Of a stretch of DNA of 64,000 bases, positions 52,305 to 61,318 are shown in pieces. Position 1 is the first letter of the stretch; the number at the start of each line of letters is the position of its first letter. The notes under the pieces were generated by a model, which saw nothing but the letters and a program-made list of their open reading frames with translations, made no database searches and was not told the DNA's origin. Source of the stretch: Xaviernesmea oryzae (lineage in GTDB: Bacteria; Pseudomonadota; Alphaproteobacteria; Rhizobiales; Rhizobiaceae); contig NZ_FXAF01000003.1 in assembly GCF_900177415.1 (NCBI RefSeq), forward strand, positions 1 to 64,000. Direction: 5' to 3'. Position numbers and translations under genes: made by a program.

Positions 52305-53156
52305 ATGGAAAACAAGACCGAATCTACCTCCGCCGGCAAGTGGGGCGAATATGTCACCGTCGAATTCGACGAGGGCATCGCCTGGGTCACCCTTAACCGT
52401 CCGAAGCAGCGCAACGCCATCAATCCGGGCATCGTCTGGGAGATGAATGCGATCATGGACGCGCTGGAAGAGGACGATCGCTGCAAGGTGATGGTGGTCA
52501 CGGGTGCCGGCGAATCCTTCTCGGCCGGCATGGACCTGAAGGAATATTTCCGCGCCACCGATAAGGTGCCCCCGATCCAGCGCGAGCGCCTGTTCCGGGC
52601 GAATGCCGCATGGCAGTGGCGTCGCATGATGTATTATCCGAAGCCGACCATCTCCATGGTCAATGGCTGGTGCTTCGGCGGTGCCTTCCAGTTCCTGGTC
52701 GGCTGCGATCTCGCCATTGCATCCGAAGAAGCGATTTTCGGCCTCTCCGAGATCAACTGGGGTATCATCCCGGCCGGCATCGTGACGAAGTCGGTTCTGG
52801 AAACGATGAGTTTCCGCGACGCGATGTACTACATCATGACCGGCGAGACCTTCAACGGCCGCCAGGCCGCCGAGATGAAGCTGGTCAACAAGGCGGTCGC
52901 GCCTGAGCAGCTGAAGGAGGAGACCCGCAAGCTCGCTCAGACGCTGATCGGCAAGAACCCCTTCGTGTTGCGCCAGGCCAAGACCGCCTGCCGCTTCACC
53001 CGCGACATGAGCTGGGAGCAGGCCGGCGAGTATCTCATGGCGAAGTCCGACCAGACGGAGCTGCGCGATCCCGAAAACGGCCGCAATGTCGGCATGAGCC
53101 AATTCCTCGACGAAAAGTCCTTCCGTCCGGGCCTCGGCGCTTACCGCCGGGATTAA
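52305..53156 (+). CDS. Crotonase family, hydroxycinnamoyl-CoA hydratase-lyase (HCHL)-like, copy 1
   Basis: A 283-residue crotonase-fold enzyme closest to feruloyl/coumaroyl-CoA hydratase-lyase. Shared blocks are AGMDLKEYFR (with the Tyr that binds the phenol in HCHL), MVNGWCFGGAF, and FGLSEINWGI with the catalytic Glu. Near the C-terminus the HCHL motif with a second phenol-binding Tyr (YLYAK, Tyr239 by memory) reads YLMAK here. So the CoA chemistry (hydration and retro-aldol release of acetyl-CoA and an aldehyde) should be kept, but the ring substituent recognised may differ. GGGAGAAATCGCC precedes the ATG. It is followed after 12 bases by the CoA ligase. Confidence 0.85.
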   Translation: MENKTESTSAGKWGEYVTVEFDEGIAWVTLNRPKQRNAINPGIVWEMNAIMDALEEDDRCKVMVVTGAGESFSAGMDLKEYFRATDKVPPIQRERLFRANAAWQWRRMMYYPKPTISMVNGWCFGGAFQFLVGCDLAIASEEAIFGLSEINWGIIPAGIVTKSVLETMSFRDAMYYIMTGETFNGRQAAEMKLVNKAVAPEQLKEETRKLAQTLIGKNPFVLRQAKTACRFTRDMSWEQAGEYLMAKSDQTELRDPENGRNVGMSQFLDEKSFRPGLGAYRRD

Positions 53157-53168
53157 GAGTGATCCGCC

Positions 53169-55292
53169 ATGGCTGACACGATGACGACTGCTTCTCCCAA
53201 GACGTTCGACCTCGACCGTCTGCTCCGCCCACGATCCATCGCGATCGTGGGCGCATCGCCGGATCGGGCCTCGATCGGCGGCGGCGTGCTGGCGAACCTT
53301 GAACTCTTCAAATATTCCGGCGATCTTCATCTCGTCAGCCGCTCGCGCGACGAGATCAACGGCCGCCCCTGCGTGAAGACGATCGGCGACCTGCCGAAAG
53401 GCATCGACGTGGTGATCCTCATCGTACCGCAGGCGGCGATCAAGGAATCGGTCATCGCCTGCATCGAGCGCGAAGTGGCGGGCGTCATCGTCTATTCTTC
53501 CGGCTTCGCCGAAGCGGGCGAGGAGGGTCGCCAGCAACAGGACGAGCTTGCCGAAATCTGCCGTAACGCGGGCATCGCGATGCTTGGGCCGAACTGCATG
53601 GGCTATACGAATTATGTCGACGGCATTCCGCTCACCTTCGAGCCCGTCGATCTGCGCGGTGTCGGCGAGCGCTCGCGCGTCGCGATCGTCGCGCAGAGCG
53701 GTGCCACGGCCGCCAATATCCGCTTCGCCATGCATTCACGCGAGATCGCGGTCTCCTATGTCGTCGCCACGGGCAACGAGGCGGTGCTCGCCGCCGAAGA
53801 CCTCATCGCCTGGCTGATCGAAGACAAGGACAACGCGGTCGTCGCGGTCTACGTGGAGCAGGTCAAGAACCCGCAGAAGTTTCTTTCGGTCGCACGGCGT
53901 GCCCGTGAACTCGGCAAGCCGATCGTCATGCTGCATCCGGGCTCCAGCGAACGCGGCAAGGCTGCGGCGCAGTCGCATACCGGCGCGCTTGCCGGTGACC
54001 ATGCCACCATGCAGGCCGCCGTCCGCAACGAGGCTGTCGCACTGGTCGACACGACCGACGAGCTCTTCGACGTTGCCGCGATCCTTGCCCGCTATCCCCT
54101 GCCGCCGCCGGGTGAGGCCGGTATCGTCACCAATTCGGGCGCCATCCGCGGCCTATGCTTCGATTTCTGCGAACGGGTCGGCCTGCCGATCGCGACGCTT
54201 TCGCCGGAAGTGCACGAAGAGCTGACCTCCCTCGTGCCGCCCTACGTGCATGTCGATAACCCATTCGACATCGGTACGACCGGTTTTGCCAATCCCGGCA
54301 TTTTCGGCACGTCCACGGCCGCCATGCTGAAAGATCCGAATGTCGGCATCGTCTTCCTGTCGCATGCCGGCGGGTCTCCGCCGATGCAGATCAAGAAGTC
54401 GGACGCGATCATCCCGGTCGCCGCGACCGCCGAGAAGCCGGTGATCCTCAACATCATCGGCGATGACTATCCGCTCGACCCAACCTTCATGAAGGCGGTG
54501 CGCGACAGCGGCATCCCGTTCTTCCGCTCGCCGGAACGCGCCATGCGCGCCATGGCGGTGGTGATGAATTATGCGGCGGCGCTTGCCGCCACCAAGGATC
54601 GCGCTCCCGGGGGCGCCCGCCTTACGAAGATGCCGGCCCCGGGCCTTGTGGTGGAATACGAAGGTAAGCGCATCCTTTCCGAACTCGGCATCCAGATCCC
54701 CAAGGGCGCGCTGGCGAAATCCGCCGACGAGGCCGTGAAGATCGCCGCCGGGATCGGCTATCCGGTCGTCATGAAGGCGCAGGCGGCCGAACTCGCCCAC
54801 AAGAGCGATGTCGGCGGCGTCATCGTCAACCTCGCCGACGAGGCGGCGGTTCGCGCTGCGCATGAGAAGATGTATGCCGATATCGCAAGGCACAAGCCGG
54901 GTCTGAAGCTCGACGGCGTGCTGATCGAGGGCATGGCGCGGCAGGGGCTCGAAATGGTGGTCGGCGCCAAGCGCGACCAATGGGGCCCCACGGTTCTCGT
55001 CGGCCTTGGCGGCGTCTGGATCGAGGCGCTGGCGGATGCCCGCCTGCTGCCGGCCGATATCAGCCGCGAACGGGCGATCGCGGAAATCGGAAAGCTGAAG
55101 GCCGCCAAGCTGCTCGGCCCCTTCCGCGGCCAGCCGGCTCGCGACGTGGAGGCGATCGCCGACGTGGTGGTGAAGCTCGGCGCACTGATGCGCTCGACGC
55201 CGGAGATCGTCGAGGTCGATATCAACCCTCTGGTTGTCTATGGCGAGGGGGACGGGGTTCTGGCTCTCGACGCGCTATTCGTGGTGCGGTGA
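53169..55292 (+). CDS. ADP-forming acyl-CoA synthetase (fused alpha-beta; FerA-like)
   Basis: A 707-residue acyl-CoA synthetase of the NDP-forming type. The CoA-binding Rossmann domain is N-terminal (RSIAIVGASPDRASIGGG). A succinyl-CoA-ligase-like middle part has AIVAQSGATAANI and AAQSHTGALAGDH. A C-terminal ATP-grasp domain has YPVVMKAQAAELAHKSDVGG and VEVDINPLVVY. It activates a carboxylic acid as its CoA ester with ADP release. FerA of Sphingobium SYK-6, a feruloyl-CoA synthetase, belongs to this superfamily. Placed between two HCHL homologues, a (hydro)cinnamate-type substrate is likely. The AMP-forming Fcs type is not seen here. Confidence 0.88.
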   Translation: MADTMTTASPKTFDLDRLLRPRSIAIVGASPDRASIGGGVLANLELFKYSGDLHLVSRSRDEINGRPCVKTIGDLPKGIDVVILIVPQAAIKESVIACIEREVAGVIVYSSGFAEAGEEGRQQQDELAEICRNAGIAMLGPNCMGYTNYVDGIPLTFEPVDLRGVGERSRVAIVAQSGATAANIRFAMHSREIAVSYVVATGNEAVLAAEDLIAWLIEDKDNAVVAVYVEQVKNPQKFLSVARRARELGKPIVMLHPGSSERGKAAAQSHTGALAGDHATMQAAVRNEAVALVDTTDELFDVAAILARYPLPPPGEAGIVTNSGAIRGLCFDFCERVGLPIATLSPEVHEELTSLVPPYVHVDNPFDIGTTGFANPGIFGTSTAAMLKDPNVGIVFLSHAGGSPPMQIKKSDAIIPVAATAEKPVILNIIGDDYPLDPTFMKAVRDSGIPFFRSPERAMRAMAVVMNYAAALAATKDRAPGGARLTKMPAPGLVVEYEGKRILSELGIQIPKGALAKSADEAVKIAAGIGYPVVMKAQAAELAHKSDVGGVIVNLADEAAVRAAHEKMYADIARHKPGLKLDGVLIEGMARQGLEMVVGAKRDQWGPTVLVGLGGVWIEALADARLLPADISRERAIAEIGKLKAAKLLGPFRGQPARDVEAIADVVVKLGALMRSTPEIVEVDINPLVVYGEGDGVLALDALFVVR

Positions 55293-55339
55293 GGGCGCGG
55301 CGCTTGACCGAAGTTTTGGAGAGTACCGTGAGTTTCTGA

Positions 55340-55415
55340 CGTCATCCTCGCCTTGTGCCGAGGATCTGCCCACATCAAACGTGGATAGATGCTCGGGACA
55401 GGCCCGGGCATGACG
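55340..55415. repeat. Intergenic palindromic repeat with CGTCAT/ATGACG ends
   Basis: An element starting CGTCATCCTCGCCTTGTGCC and ending CGGGACAGGCCCGGGCATGA plus CG. The ends are mutual inverted repeats, and the sequence is of the well-known alphaproteobacterial type built on TCGGG...CCCGAGCATGACG. It lies in the 215-base gap between the acyl-CoA synthetase and aldehyde dehydrogenase genes, and may separate transcription or stabilise RNA. Confidence 0.6.
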
Positions 55416-55507
55416 GAGGAAAAGTTGCGGACCTCCGGCACGACGAGGCGAGGACCCGGGGCCCTCGCTTCCGACATTTCAAAGCCGTCGCGAGGGAGGA
55501 ATCCGTG

Positions 55508-56950
55508 ATGCAGACCCAGCCTTATGGCGAATTGAAGCTCTTCATCGACGGGGAGTGGATCGGCCCGGAAGGCCGCGTCACCGAAGACGTCATCAATCCG
55601 GCTACCGGCGAGCCGATCGGCGCCCTGCCGCATGCGACCGCCGAAGACCTTGACCGCGCCGTCGCCGCCGCCTCCCGCGCCTTCAAGACCTGGCGCACCA
55701 CCACCGCCTACGACCGCGCGAAAATCATCCGCAAGGCGGCCGACATCCTGCGCGAGCGTGCTGCCGACATCGGCCGGCGGATGACGCTCGACCAGGGCAA
55801 GCCGATCGGCGAGGCGGTTCCGGAAGTCCATATTTCTGCCGACATTCTCGACTGGACCGCCGACGAAGGCCGCCGCACCTATGGCCGCGTCATTCCCTCC
55901 CGCCTGCCGGGCGCGCGCTGGTTCGTGACCAAGGAGCCGGTCGGCCCCGTCGCCGGCTTCACGCCCTGGAATTTTCCCGGCGTCATTCCGGCTCGCAAGA
56001 TTTCCGCAGCGCTCGCCACCGGCTGCACCATGGTCATCAAGCCTTCCGAGGAAACCCCCTCGACCGTGCTCGAAATCGCCCGCGCCTTGCAGGATGCGGG
56101 CCTGCCGAACGGCGTCTTGAACGTCGTCCACGGCAAGCCGGCTGAAGTCTCCGAGCACCTGATCGCGTCGGACGGCATCCGCAAGATTACGTTTACCGGC
56201 TCCACCAATGTTGGCAAGCAGCTCGCCGTGCTCGCCGCCCAGGCCGGCGTCAAACGCGCCACGATGGAACTCGGCGGCCATGCTCCGGTGCTGATCTTCG
56301 AGGATGCGGATATCGACCACGCGATCCGCGTTATGGTGCATGCGAAGTACCGCAATGCCGGCCAGGTCTGCATTTCGCCGACCCGTTTCTACGTGCATGA
56401 CAGCGTCCACGACAAGTTCGTCGACGGTTTCGCCAAGGCGGCCACGGCGCTGAAGGTCGGCGACGGCCTCGACCCCGAAAACCACATGGGACCGCTTGCC
56501 AATAGCCGCCGCGTGCCGGCTATGGAGCGCATGGTCGCCGATGCGGTCAGCCGTGGCGCAAAGGTCGCGACCGGTGGCGAACGCGGCAGCAATCGCGGTT
56601 ATTTCTTTCAGCCGACGGTGCTTTCCGACGTGCCGCAGGATGCGATCGTCATGAACGAGGAGCCCTTCGGCCCGGTCGCGGTCACCGCCCGCTTCTCCTC
56701 CTTCGACGAGGTGATCGGGGAGGCGAACCGCCTGCCTTACGGGCTGGCCTCCTATGCCTTTACCCAATCGGCGAAGACCGCCACGATGGTCAGCGATGCG
56801 ATCGAGGCCGGCATGGTCGGCATCAACAACAATGCGATTTCCATGACCGAAACCCCATTCGGCGGCGTCAAAGAGAGCGGCTACGGCTCCGAGGGCGGTT
56901 CGGAAGGCATGGAAGCCTATCTTGTCACCAAATTCACCAGCCAGTCGTAA
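55508..56950 (+). CDS. NAD(P)-dependent aldehyde dehydrogenase (vanillin or semialdehyde dehydrogenase-like)
   Basis: A 480-residue aldehyde dehydrogenase. Catalytic Glu lies in MELGGHAPVL, Cys in NAGQVCISPTRF, the coenzyme motif is FTGSTNVGK, and the end reads ETPFGGVKESGYGSEGG. Motifs such as GFTPWNFP and LDQGKP resemble the succinate-semialdehyde branch, which also contains enzymes acting on aryl aldehydes. GGAGG lies 8 bases before ATG 55508. Between HCHL-like genes it would oxidise the aryl aldehyde released by the lyase. It differs clearly from the other aldehyde dehydrogenase at 8679. Confidence 0.9.
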   Translation: MQTQPYGELKLFIDGEWIGPEGRVTEDVINPATGEPIGALPHATAEDLDRAVAAASRAFKTWRTTTAYDRAKIIRKAADILRERAADIGRRMTLDQGKPIGEAVPEVHISADILDWTADEGRRTYGRVIPSRLPGARWFVTKEPVGPVAGFTPWNFPGVIPARKISAALATGCTMVIKPSEETPSTVLEIARALQDAGLPNGVLNVVHGKPAEVSEHLIASDGIRKITFTGSTNVGKQLAVLAAQAGVKRATMELGGHAPVLIFEDADIDHAIRVMVHAKYRNAGQVCISPTRFYVHDSVHDKFVDGFAKAATALKVGDGLDPENHMGPLANSRRVPAMERMVADAVSRGAKVATGGERGSNRGYFFQPTVLSDVPQDAIVMNEEPFGPVAVTARFSSFDEVIGEANRLPYGLASYAFTQSAKTATMVSDAIEAGMVGINNNAISMTETPFGGVKESGYGSEGGSEGMEAYLVTKFTSQS

Positions 56951-56977
56951 GGCGCAAGCGCATTTAGGAGCAACATC

Positions 56978-57820
56978 ATGGCTATTGAAGCAAGCGACAT
57001 CGGCGGCGAGAACGTCAAGGTCGAATTCGAAGACGGCATCGCCTGGGTGAAACTGAACCGCCCGGACAAGCGCAACGCAATGAGCGTCGGGCTCGCGGAA
57101 GACATGATCCGCGTGCTCGACGAGCTGGAAGTCGACGATCGTGCCGGCGTCATCATCCTGACCGGCGAGGGTGATGCCTTCTCCGCCGGCATGGATCTGA
57201 AGGATTTCTTCCGCGCCACCGATGGTGTCTCTGACGTGAAGCGCATGCGCGCCTACCGCTCGACCCGTGCCTGGCAATGGCGCCTGCTGATGCATTACGC
57301 CAAGCCGACGATCGCCATGGTCAACGGTTGGTGTTTCGGCGGCGCCTTCACCCCGCTGATCTGCTGCGACCTCGCTATCGCTTCCGAAGATGCGGTCTTC
57401 GGCCTCTCGGAAATCAATTGGGGCGTGATCCCCGGCGGCGTCGTCTCCAAGGCGATCTCGACGCTGATGAACGACCGCAAGGCCATGTACTACGTCATGA
57501 CCGGCGAAAAATTCGGCGGCAAGATGGCCGAACAGCTCGGCCTGGTGAACGAGGCCGTGCCGGCAGACAAGCTGCGCGAGCGCACCGTCGAGATTGCCCG
57601 GGTGCTCCTGGAGAAGAATCCGACCGTGCTGCGTCAGGCCCGCATGGCCTACAAGTACGTGCGGGAGATGACGTGGGAAGAGTCTGCCGAATACCTCACC
57701 GCCAAAGCCGACCAGACCACGTTCGTCGATCCGGAAAAGGGACGCGAGAAAGGACTGTCGCAATTCCTTGACACGAAGACCTACCGCCCGGGACACGGAG
57801 CGTACAAGCGCGAGGGTTAA
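56978..57820 (+). CDS. Crotonase family, hydroxycinnamoyl-CoA hydratase-lyase (HCHL)-like, copy 2
   Basis: A 280-residue paralogue of the gene at 52305. The conserved catalytic core includes MVNGWCFGGAF and FGLSEINWGV, and the C-terminus GMKQ-like GLSQFLDTKTYRPG is the HCHL type. Here AGMDLKDFF has Phe where HCHL and copy 1 have the phenol-binding Tyr, and the later YLYAK site reads YLTAK. Loss of both hydroxyl-binding tyrosines suggests a substrate without a 4-hydroxy group, or hydration without lysis. AGGAGCAACATC precedes the ATG. It is 27 bases after the aldehyde dehydrogenase. Confidence 0.85.
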   Translation: MAIEASDIGGENVKVEFEDGIAWVKLNRPDKRNAMSVGLAEDMIRVLDELEVDDRAGVIILTGEGDAFSAGMDLKDFFRATDGVSDVKRMRAYRSTRAWQWRLLMHYAKPTIAMVNGWCFGGAFTPLICCDLAIASEDAVFGLSEINWGVIPGGVVSKAISTLMNDRKAMYYVMTGEKFGGKMAEQLGLVNEAVPADKLRERTVEIARVLLEKNPTVLRQARMAYKYVREMTWEESAEYLTAKADQTTFVDPEKGREKGLSQFLDTKTYRPGHGAYKREG

Positions 57821-57827
57821 GGCAACT

Positions 57828-58022
57828 CATCTCTCCCTGGGGAGATGTCGCCGGAGGCGACAGAGGGTGGTTCAACGAACTCCACTGCAGTGGGAGCCCC
57901 CTCATCCGCCCTTCGGGCACCTTCTCCCCGAGGGGAGAAGATAGTTTTCCGCGCCCTCGCAGTTCCTCCTCTCCCCAGCGGGGAGAGGGTGGCCGAGCAA
58001 AGTGGAGGCCGGGTGAGGGCGG
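57828..58022. repeat. Composite rhizobial intergenic mosaic repeat
   Basis: Three hairpin modules fill the gap before the acyl-CoA dehydrogenase. CATCTCTCCCTGGGGAGATG is followed by TCGCCGGAGGCGACAGAGGG; then comes CACCTTCTCCCCGAGGGGAG; then CTCTCCCCAGCGGGGAGAGG with the trailing GTGGCCGAGC...GGCCGGGTGAGGG. The modules are like those at 49766-49906. They may affect read-through from the HCHL-like gene into the dehydrogenase. Confidence 0.72.
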
Positions 58023-58063
58023 TACCCGCTGCCCTCAAAGGCTTGAACACACGAGACCCAACC

Positions 58064-60448
58064 ATGGACCTCAACCATTCCGACGAACAGCTTCTCCTGA
58101 AAGAAAGCGCTGAGCGCTTCCTGAAAGACCGGTACGACTTCGAGAAGCGCGCCAAAATCCTCGCCTCCGACGACGGGCTCGACACTGCGATCTGGTCCGA
58201 AATGGCCAATCTCGGCTGGCTGGCGTTGCCGTTTTCCGAAGAAAACGGCGGGCTTGACGGCGGCGCGGTCGAAGTGTCGCTGATCATGGAAGCGATCGGC
58301 CGGGCGCTGGTGGTGGAACCCTATCTCGCCTCCGTCATCCTCGCCGGCGGTCTCGTCGAAAAACTCGGCACTGCAGAGCAGAAGGCGGAAATCCTTGGGA
58401 ACTTGATCGCCGGCACCTCACGCCCGGCGCTGGCGCATACGGAAAAACAGACCGGCTTCGACATCGGCAATATTGCTGCCACCGCCACGAAGACCGGCGA
58501 AGGCTATACGTTGTCCGGCGAGAAGCCATTGGTCCTCGGCGGTCCGTTCGCGGATGTCTTCCTCGTCTCGGCAAAGCTCGATGGAGATATCCGCCTCTTT
58601 GCCGTGCCGACCGATGCAGCGGGCCTCACGCGGAAAACAGTCAGGCTCGTGGACGGCAGCCGCGCCAGCGACCTGACGTTGAACAATGTCCAGCTGGCTG
58701 CCTCGGCCCTGCTCGACGGCGCAGGCGATACGCTTGTCGAAATCGAAGCGGCCTACGACCGCGCCAATGCAGCGCTTGCATCCGAAGCGGTCGGCATCAT
58801 GGACGCATTGCTCGATGCGACCGTTTCCTACACCAAGGAACGCGTGCAGTTCGGCAAGCCGCTTGCCGCTTTCCAGGCGCTGCAACACCGCATGGCGGAG
58901 ATGGCGGTGAAATGCCAGGAGGCGCGCGCATCGGCGCTGCTCGCGACGCTTTCCATCGATGCGCCGCGCGCCATGCGCACCCGCGGTGTCTCAGGCGCAC
59001 GCGCCAAGATCGGCAAGGTCTCCCGTTCGGTGGCGCAGGAGGCGATCCAGCTCCACGGCGCCATGGGTTTTTCTGAGGAAATGCCGGTCGGCGCCTGGTT
59101 CCGCCGGCTCTACGCGATCGAAAACACCTTCGGCACCACCGCCGGCCACCTGAAGCGTTACGGCGAGATCATCCGCGACACCGAGGTGCTTTCCGGCAGC
59201 CTGCTGCGCGCCCCGGATACCGGCCAGCCGGAGCTGACGGAAGGCATGCATCTCCGGATGACCGAAGACGAAGTCCGCTTCCGCGACGAGGTGCGGGCGT
59301 TTCTTCAAACCCATCTGGACGACGATCTGAAGCGCGCCGAACGGCTCAATCCCAGCTTCCTCGCCGACCCGGCTATCGGCCTGAAATGGCAGGCGAAGCT
59401 TGCCGAAAAGGGCTGGGTCGCACCCTCCTGGCCGAAACAATATGGCGGCACCGGCTGGACGCTCGCGGAGCGCTACATCTTCGATCAGGAATGCGAGCGG
59501 GCCGGCGAGCCGCATTTTCGCGGCGCTTCGATCAAGATGATCGCGCCCGTCCTGATGCGCTACGGCACGGACGCGCAGAAGGCTTTCTACCTGCCCCGTA
59601 TCCTCAACGGCGAGGACACTTGGGCGCAAGGTTATTCCGAACCAGGCTCCGGCTCCGACCTTGCTTCGCTGAAGACCAGGGCGGTGCGGGACGGTGACCA
59701 TTATGTCATCAACGGCTCGAAGATCTGGTCGACGCTGGCGCATCACGCCACTCGCATGTTCGCCCTTGTGCGCACCGCCGATACCGGCAAGAAGCAGGAG
59801 GGTATCACCTTCATCTTGATCGACCTGAAATCACCGGGCGTCACCATCCGGCCGATCCGCTCGATCTGCGGCACGCATGAATTCAACCAGGTTTTCTTCG
59901 ACGACGTGAAGGTGCCGGTCTCCGACCGCATCGGCGAGGAGGGCGAGGGCTGGGACATCGCCAAATACCTGCTCGAATTCGAACGTGGCGGAGCCTTTGC
60001 CGGCGGTGTGCTGCGCGCCATGCTGACCCGCCTCCACCGCCTTGCTTCCGAGCCGCTGCCGGACGGGCGGAAGATGATCGACGATCCGCTGTTCATGGCG
60101 CGGTTTGCGGAGATCGCGACAGATGTCGATGCCAACGACATGCTGGAACTCGCCGCCATGTCCAAGGTGCAGGCGGGCGGCAATCCGGGTTCGGTGCCGT
60201 CGTCCACCATGAAGATCGAGCGAAGCCGCATCCGTCAGTCGATCGCCGAACTCGCCGCCTCGATTCTCGGCCCGGACGCACTGCGCTGGGAAGAGCACCG
60301 GCCGTTGCACGAATTGCCGGAGGAAAGCGAGATTGACGAGGAGCGCAAGGTCGCTTCCGCCGTCTACTTCAACTCACGATCCCAGAGCATTTTCGGTGGC
60401 AGCAACGAGATCCAGCTGGAGATCATCGCCAAGACGCTGCTGCGATAA
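58064..60448 (+). CDS. Double-length (tandem-fused) acyl-CoA dehydrogenase
   Basis: A 794-residue protein made of two acyl-CoA dehydrogenase units. The first (to about residue 385) has ERVQFGKPLAAFQALQHRMA and IQLHGAMGFSEEMP. The second, from about 396, has the flavin motif GYSEPGSGSDLASLKTRA, NGSKIWSTLAHHA, and the C-terminal SIFGGSNEIQLEII. Such pairs usually occur as separate large and small subunit genes (PimC/PimD- or Hca-type). Start ATG 58064 lies after the repeat; the ribosome-binding site is poor. It would introduce an alpha,beta double bond, for example hydrocinnamoyl-CoA to cinnamoyl-CoA, feeding the hydratase-lyases upstream. It converges on the GntR gene with a 14-base gap. Confidence 0.87.
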   Translation: MDLNHSDEQLLLKESAERFLKDRYDFEKRAKILASDDGLDTAIWSEMANLGWLALPFSEENGGLDGGAVEVSLIMEAIGRALVVEPYLASVILAGGLVEKLGTAEQKAEILGNLIAGTSRPALAHTEKQTGFDIGNIAATATKTGEGYTLSGEKPLVLGGPFADVFLVSAKLDGDIRLFAVPTDAAGLTRKTVRLVDGSRASDLTLNNVQLAASALLDGAGDTLVEIEAAYDRANAALASEAVGIMDALLDATVSYTKERVQFGKPLAAFQALQHRMAEMAVKCQEARASALLATLSIDAPRAMRTRGVSGARAKIGKVSRSVAQEAIQLHGAMGFSEEMPVGAWFRRLYAIENTFGTTAGHLKRYGEIIRDTEVLSGSLLRAPDTGQPELTEGMHLRMTEDEVRFRDEVRAFLQTHLDDDLKRAERLNPSFLADPAIGLKWQAKLAEKGWVAPSWPKQYGGTGWTLAERYIFDQECERAGEPHFRGASIKMIAPVLMRYGTDAQKAFYLPRILNGEDTWAQGYSEPGSGSDLASLKTRAVRDGDHYVINGSKIWSTLAHHATRMFALVRTADTGKKQEGITFILIDLKSPGVTIRPIRSICGTHEFNQVFFDDVKVPVSDRIGEEGEGWDIAKYLLEFERGGAFAGGVLRAMLTRLHRLASEPLPDGRKMIDDPLFMARFAEIATDVDANDMLELAAMSKVQAGGNPGSVPSSTMKIERSRIRQSIAELAASILGPDALRWEEHRPLHELPEESEIDEERKVASAVYFNSRSQSIFGGSNEIQLEIIAKTLLR

Positions 60449-60462
60449 GGGCGGAGATGTCG

Positions 60463-61161
60463 TCAATCCGCGCCCACTTCCTCATGCTCCAATGATCCCG
60501 AAGCGGACGGCAGGAGCGAGAAGAGATGTGCGTTCATTGCGGCCTGCGCCCATTCCGGGTTGCGGGCCTTCAGCGCGGCGAGGATTTCCCGGTGCTGCGC
60601 ATGGGTGCGGCGGGTGCGCACCTCGACCGGTTCCGAATAGCGGTTGAAGATCGAGGCCGGCAGCTCGAGCGAGGAGGCGAGGATCTTTTCGAGCCGCGGG
60701 CTTTCCGCTGCAGCGGCGATCACCGCATGAAATTCGGCGTTCAGCTGGTCGAAGCCTTCGAGATGTTCGTTCCAGCCGAGTTCCTCGAACTGCTTTTCCA
60801 TCACCTGTTCGAGCTCCTGCAGGCGCCTTAGATCAGCATCCGAAATGCGTGTCGCGGCGCGGCCGGCCGCATGTCCTTCGAGAATGGCGCGCAGGCGAAA
60901 GATCTCGACCGCATCATCGAGGGAGAAATCCGCGACGATGCCGCGGCGATAGCGCTCCAACACGACCAGACCCTCGGCATTCAGCCGGTTGAGCGCCTCG
61001 CGGATCGGCGTACGGGAAACACCGATCGCGGTCGCGAGCTGGTTCTCCAGGAGCTTGTCGCCGGAGCGCATTTCGCCCGTGAGGATCAGGTGTCGGATGC
61101 GGCGATAGGCGGTCTCGACCGCGCTCTGCGTTGCGCCTTCCTTGCTGCTGTCTTTGACCAT
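60463..61161 (-). CDS. GntR-family regulator with FCD domain (FadR/VanR subfamily)
   Basis: A 232-residue regulator. The N-terminal winged helix reads YRRIRHLILTGEMRSGDKLL then QLATAIGVSRTPIREALNRL, the GntR signature. The C-terminal all-helical FCD effector domain includes FRLRAILEGHAAGRAATRIS, and a His of FHAVIAAAAE and a later His could bind metal. I take ATG 61161; the ribosome-binding site is weak, and in-frame starts further upstream run through the promoter region. It diverges from the flavin reductase gene, and two GGTATACA motifs lie between. VanR-like members respond to aromatic acids. Confidence 0.9.
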   Translation of the reverse strand: MVKDSSKEGATQSAVETAYRRIRHLILTGEMRSGDKLLENQLATAIGVSRTPIREALNRLNAEGLVVLERYRRGIVADFSLDDAVEIFRLRAILEGHAAGRAATRISDADLRRLQELEQVMEKQFEELGWNEHLEGFDQLNAEFHAVIAAAAESPRLEKILASSLELPASIFNRYSEPVEVRTRRTHAQHREILAALKARNPEWAQAAMNAHLFSLLPSASGSLEHEEVGAD

Positions 61162-61248
61162 GTCGTTCTTCAAGCCGCCACCTGCAATTTTACCTGATGA
61201 TGGGGCGGGAGGATAAGGTAGCTGCTGATAGAAGCAATTCCCAAAAAG

Positions 61249-61318
61249 TGTATACCATTTTGGCAAATGCTATTTGACGATGGCGAATAATCCTTGACTT
61301 CTGATAGAAAGGTATACA
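61249..61318. promoter_or_regulatory. Paired GGTATACA motifs, probable GntR operators
   Basis: The octamer GGTATACA occurs at 61311-61318 on the plus strand, and its complement (TGTATACC) at 61249-61256, about 62 bases apart. Each has the palindromic GTATAC core that FCD-type GntR proteins commonly bind. They lie in the AT-rich divergent region between the GntR gene (61161) and the flavin reductase gene (61376), 88 and 58 bases from the two starts. Two sites with this spacing would allow looping or separate control of each promoter. Confidence 0.6.

Noticed and set aside
51408..53735. A 775-codon open frame on the minus strand
   Set aside because: It runs antisense to the LuxR-type, SDR, HCHL-like and CoA-ligase genes, which all show strong family motifs. 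Long antisense frames are expected in GC-rich DNA.
55238..57796. An 852-codon minus-strand open frame
   Set aside because: It is antisense to the aldehyde dehydrogenase and second HCHL-like gene. It is rich in His, Arg and Asp runs without any motif.
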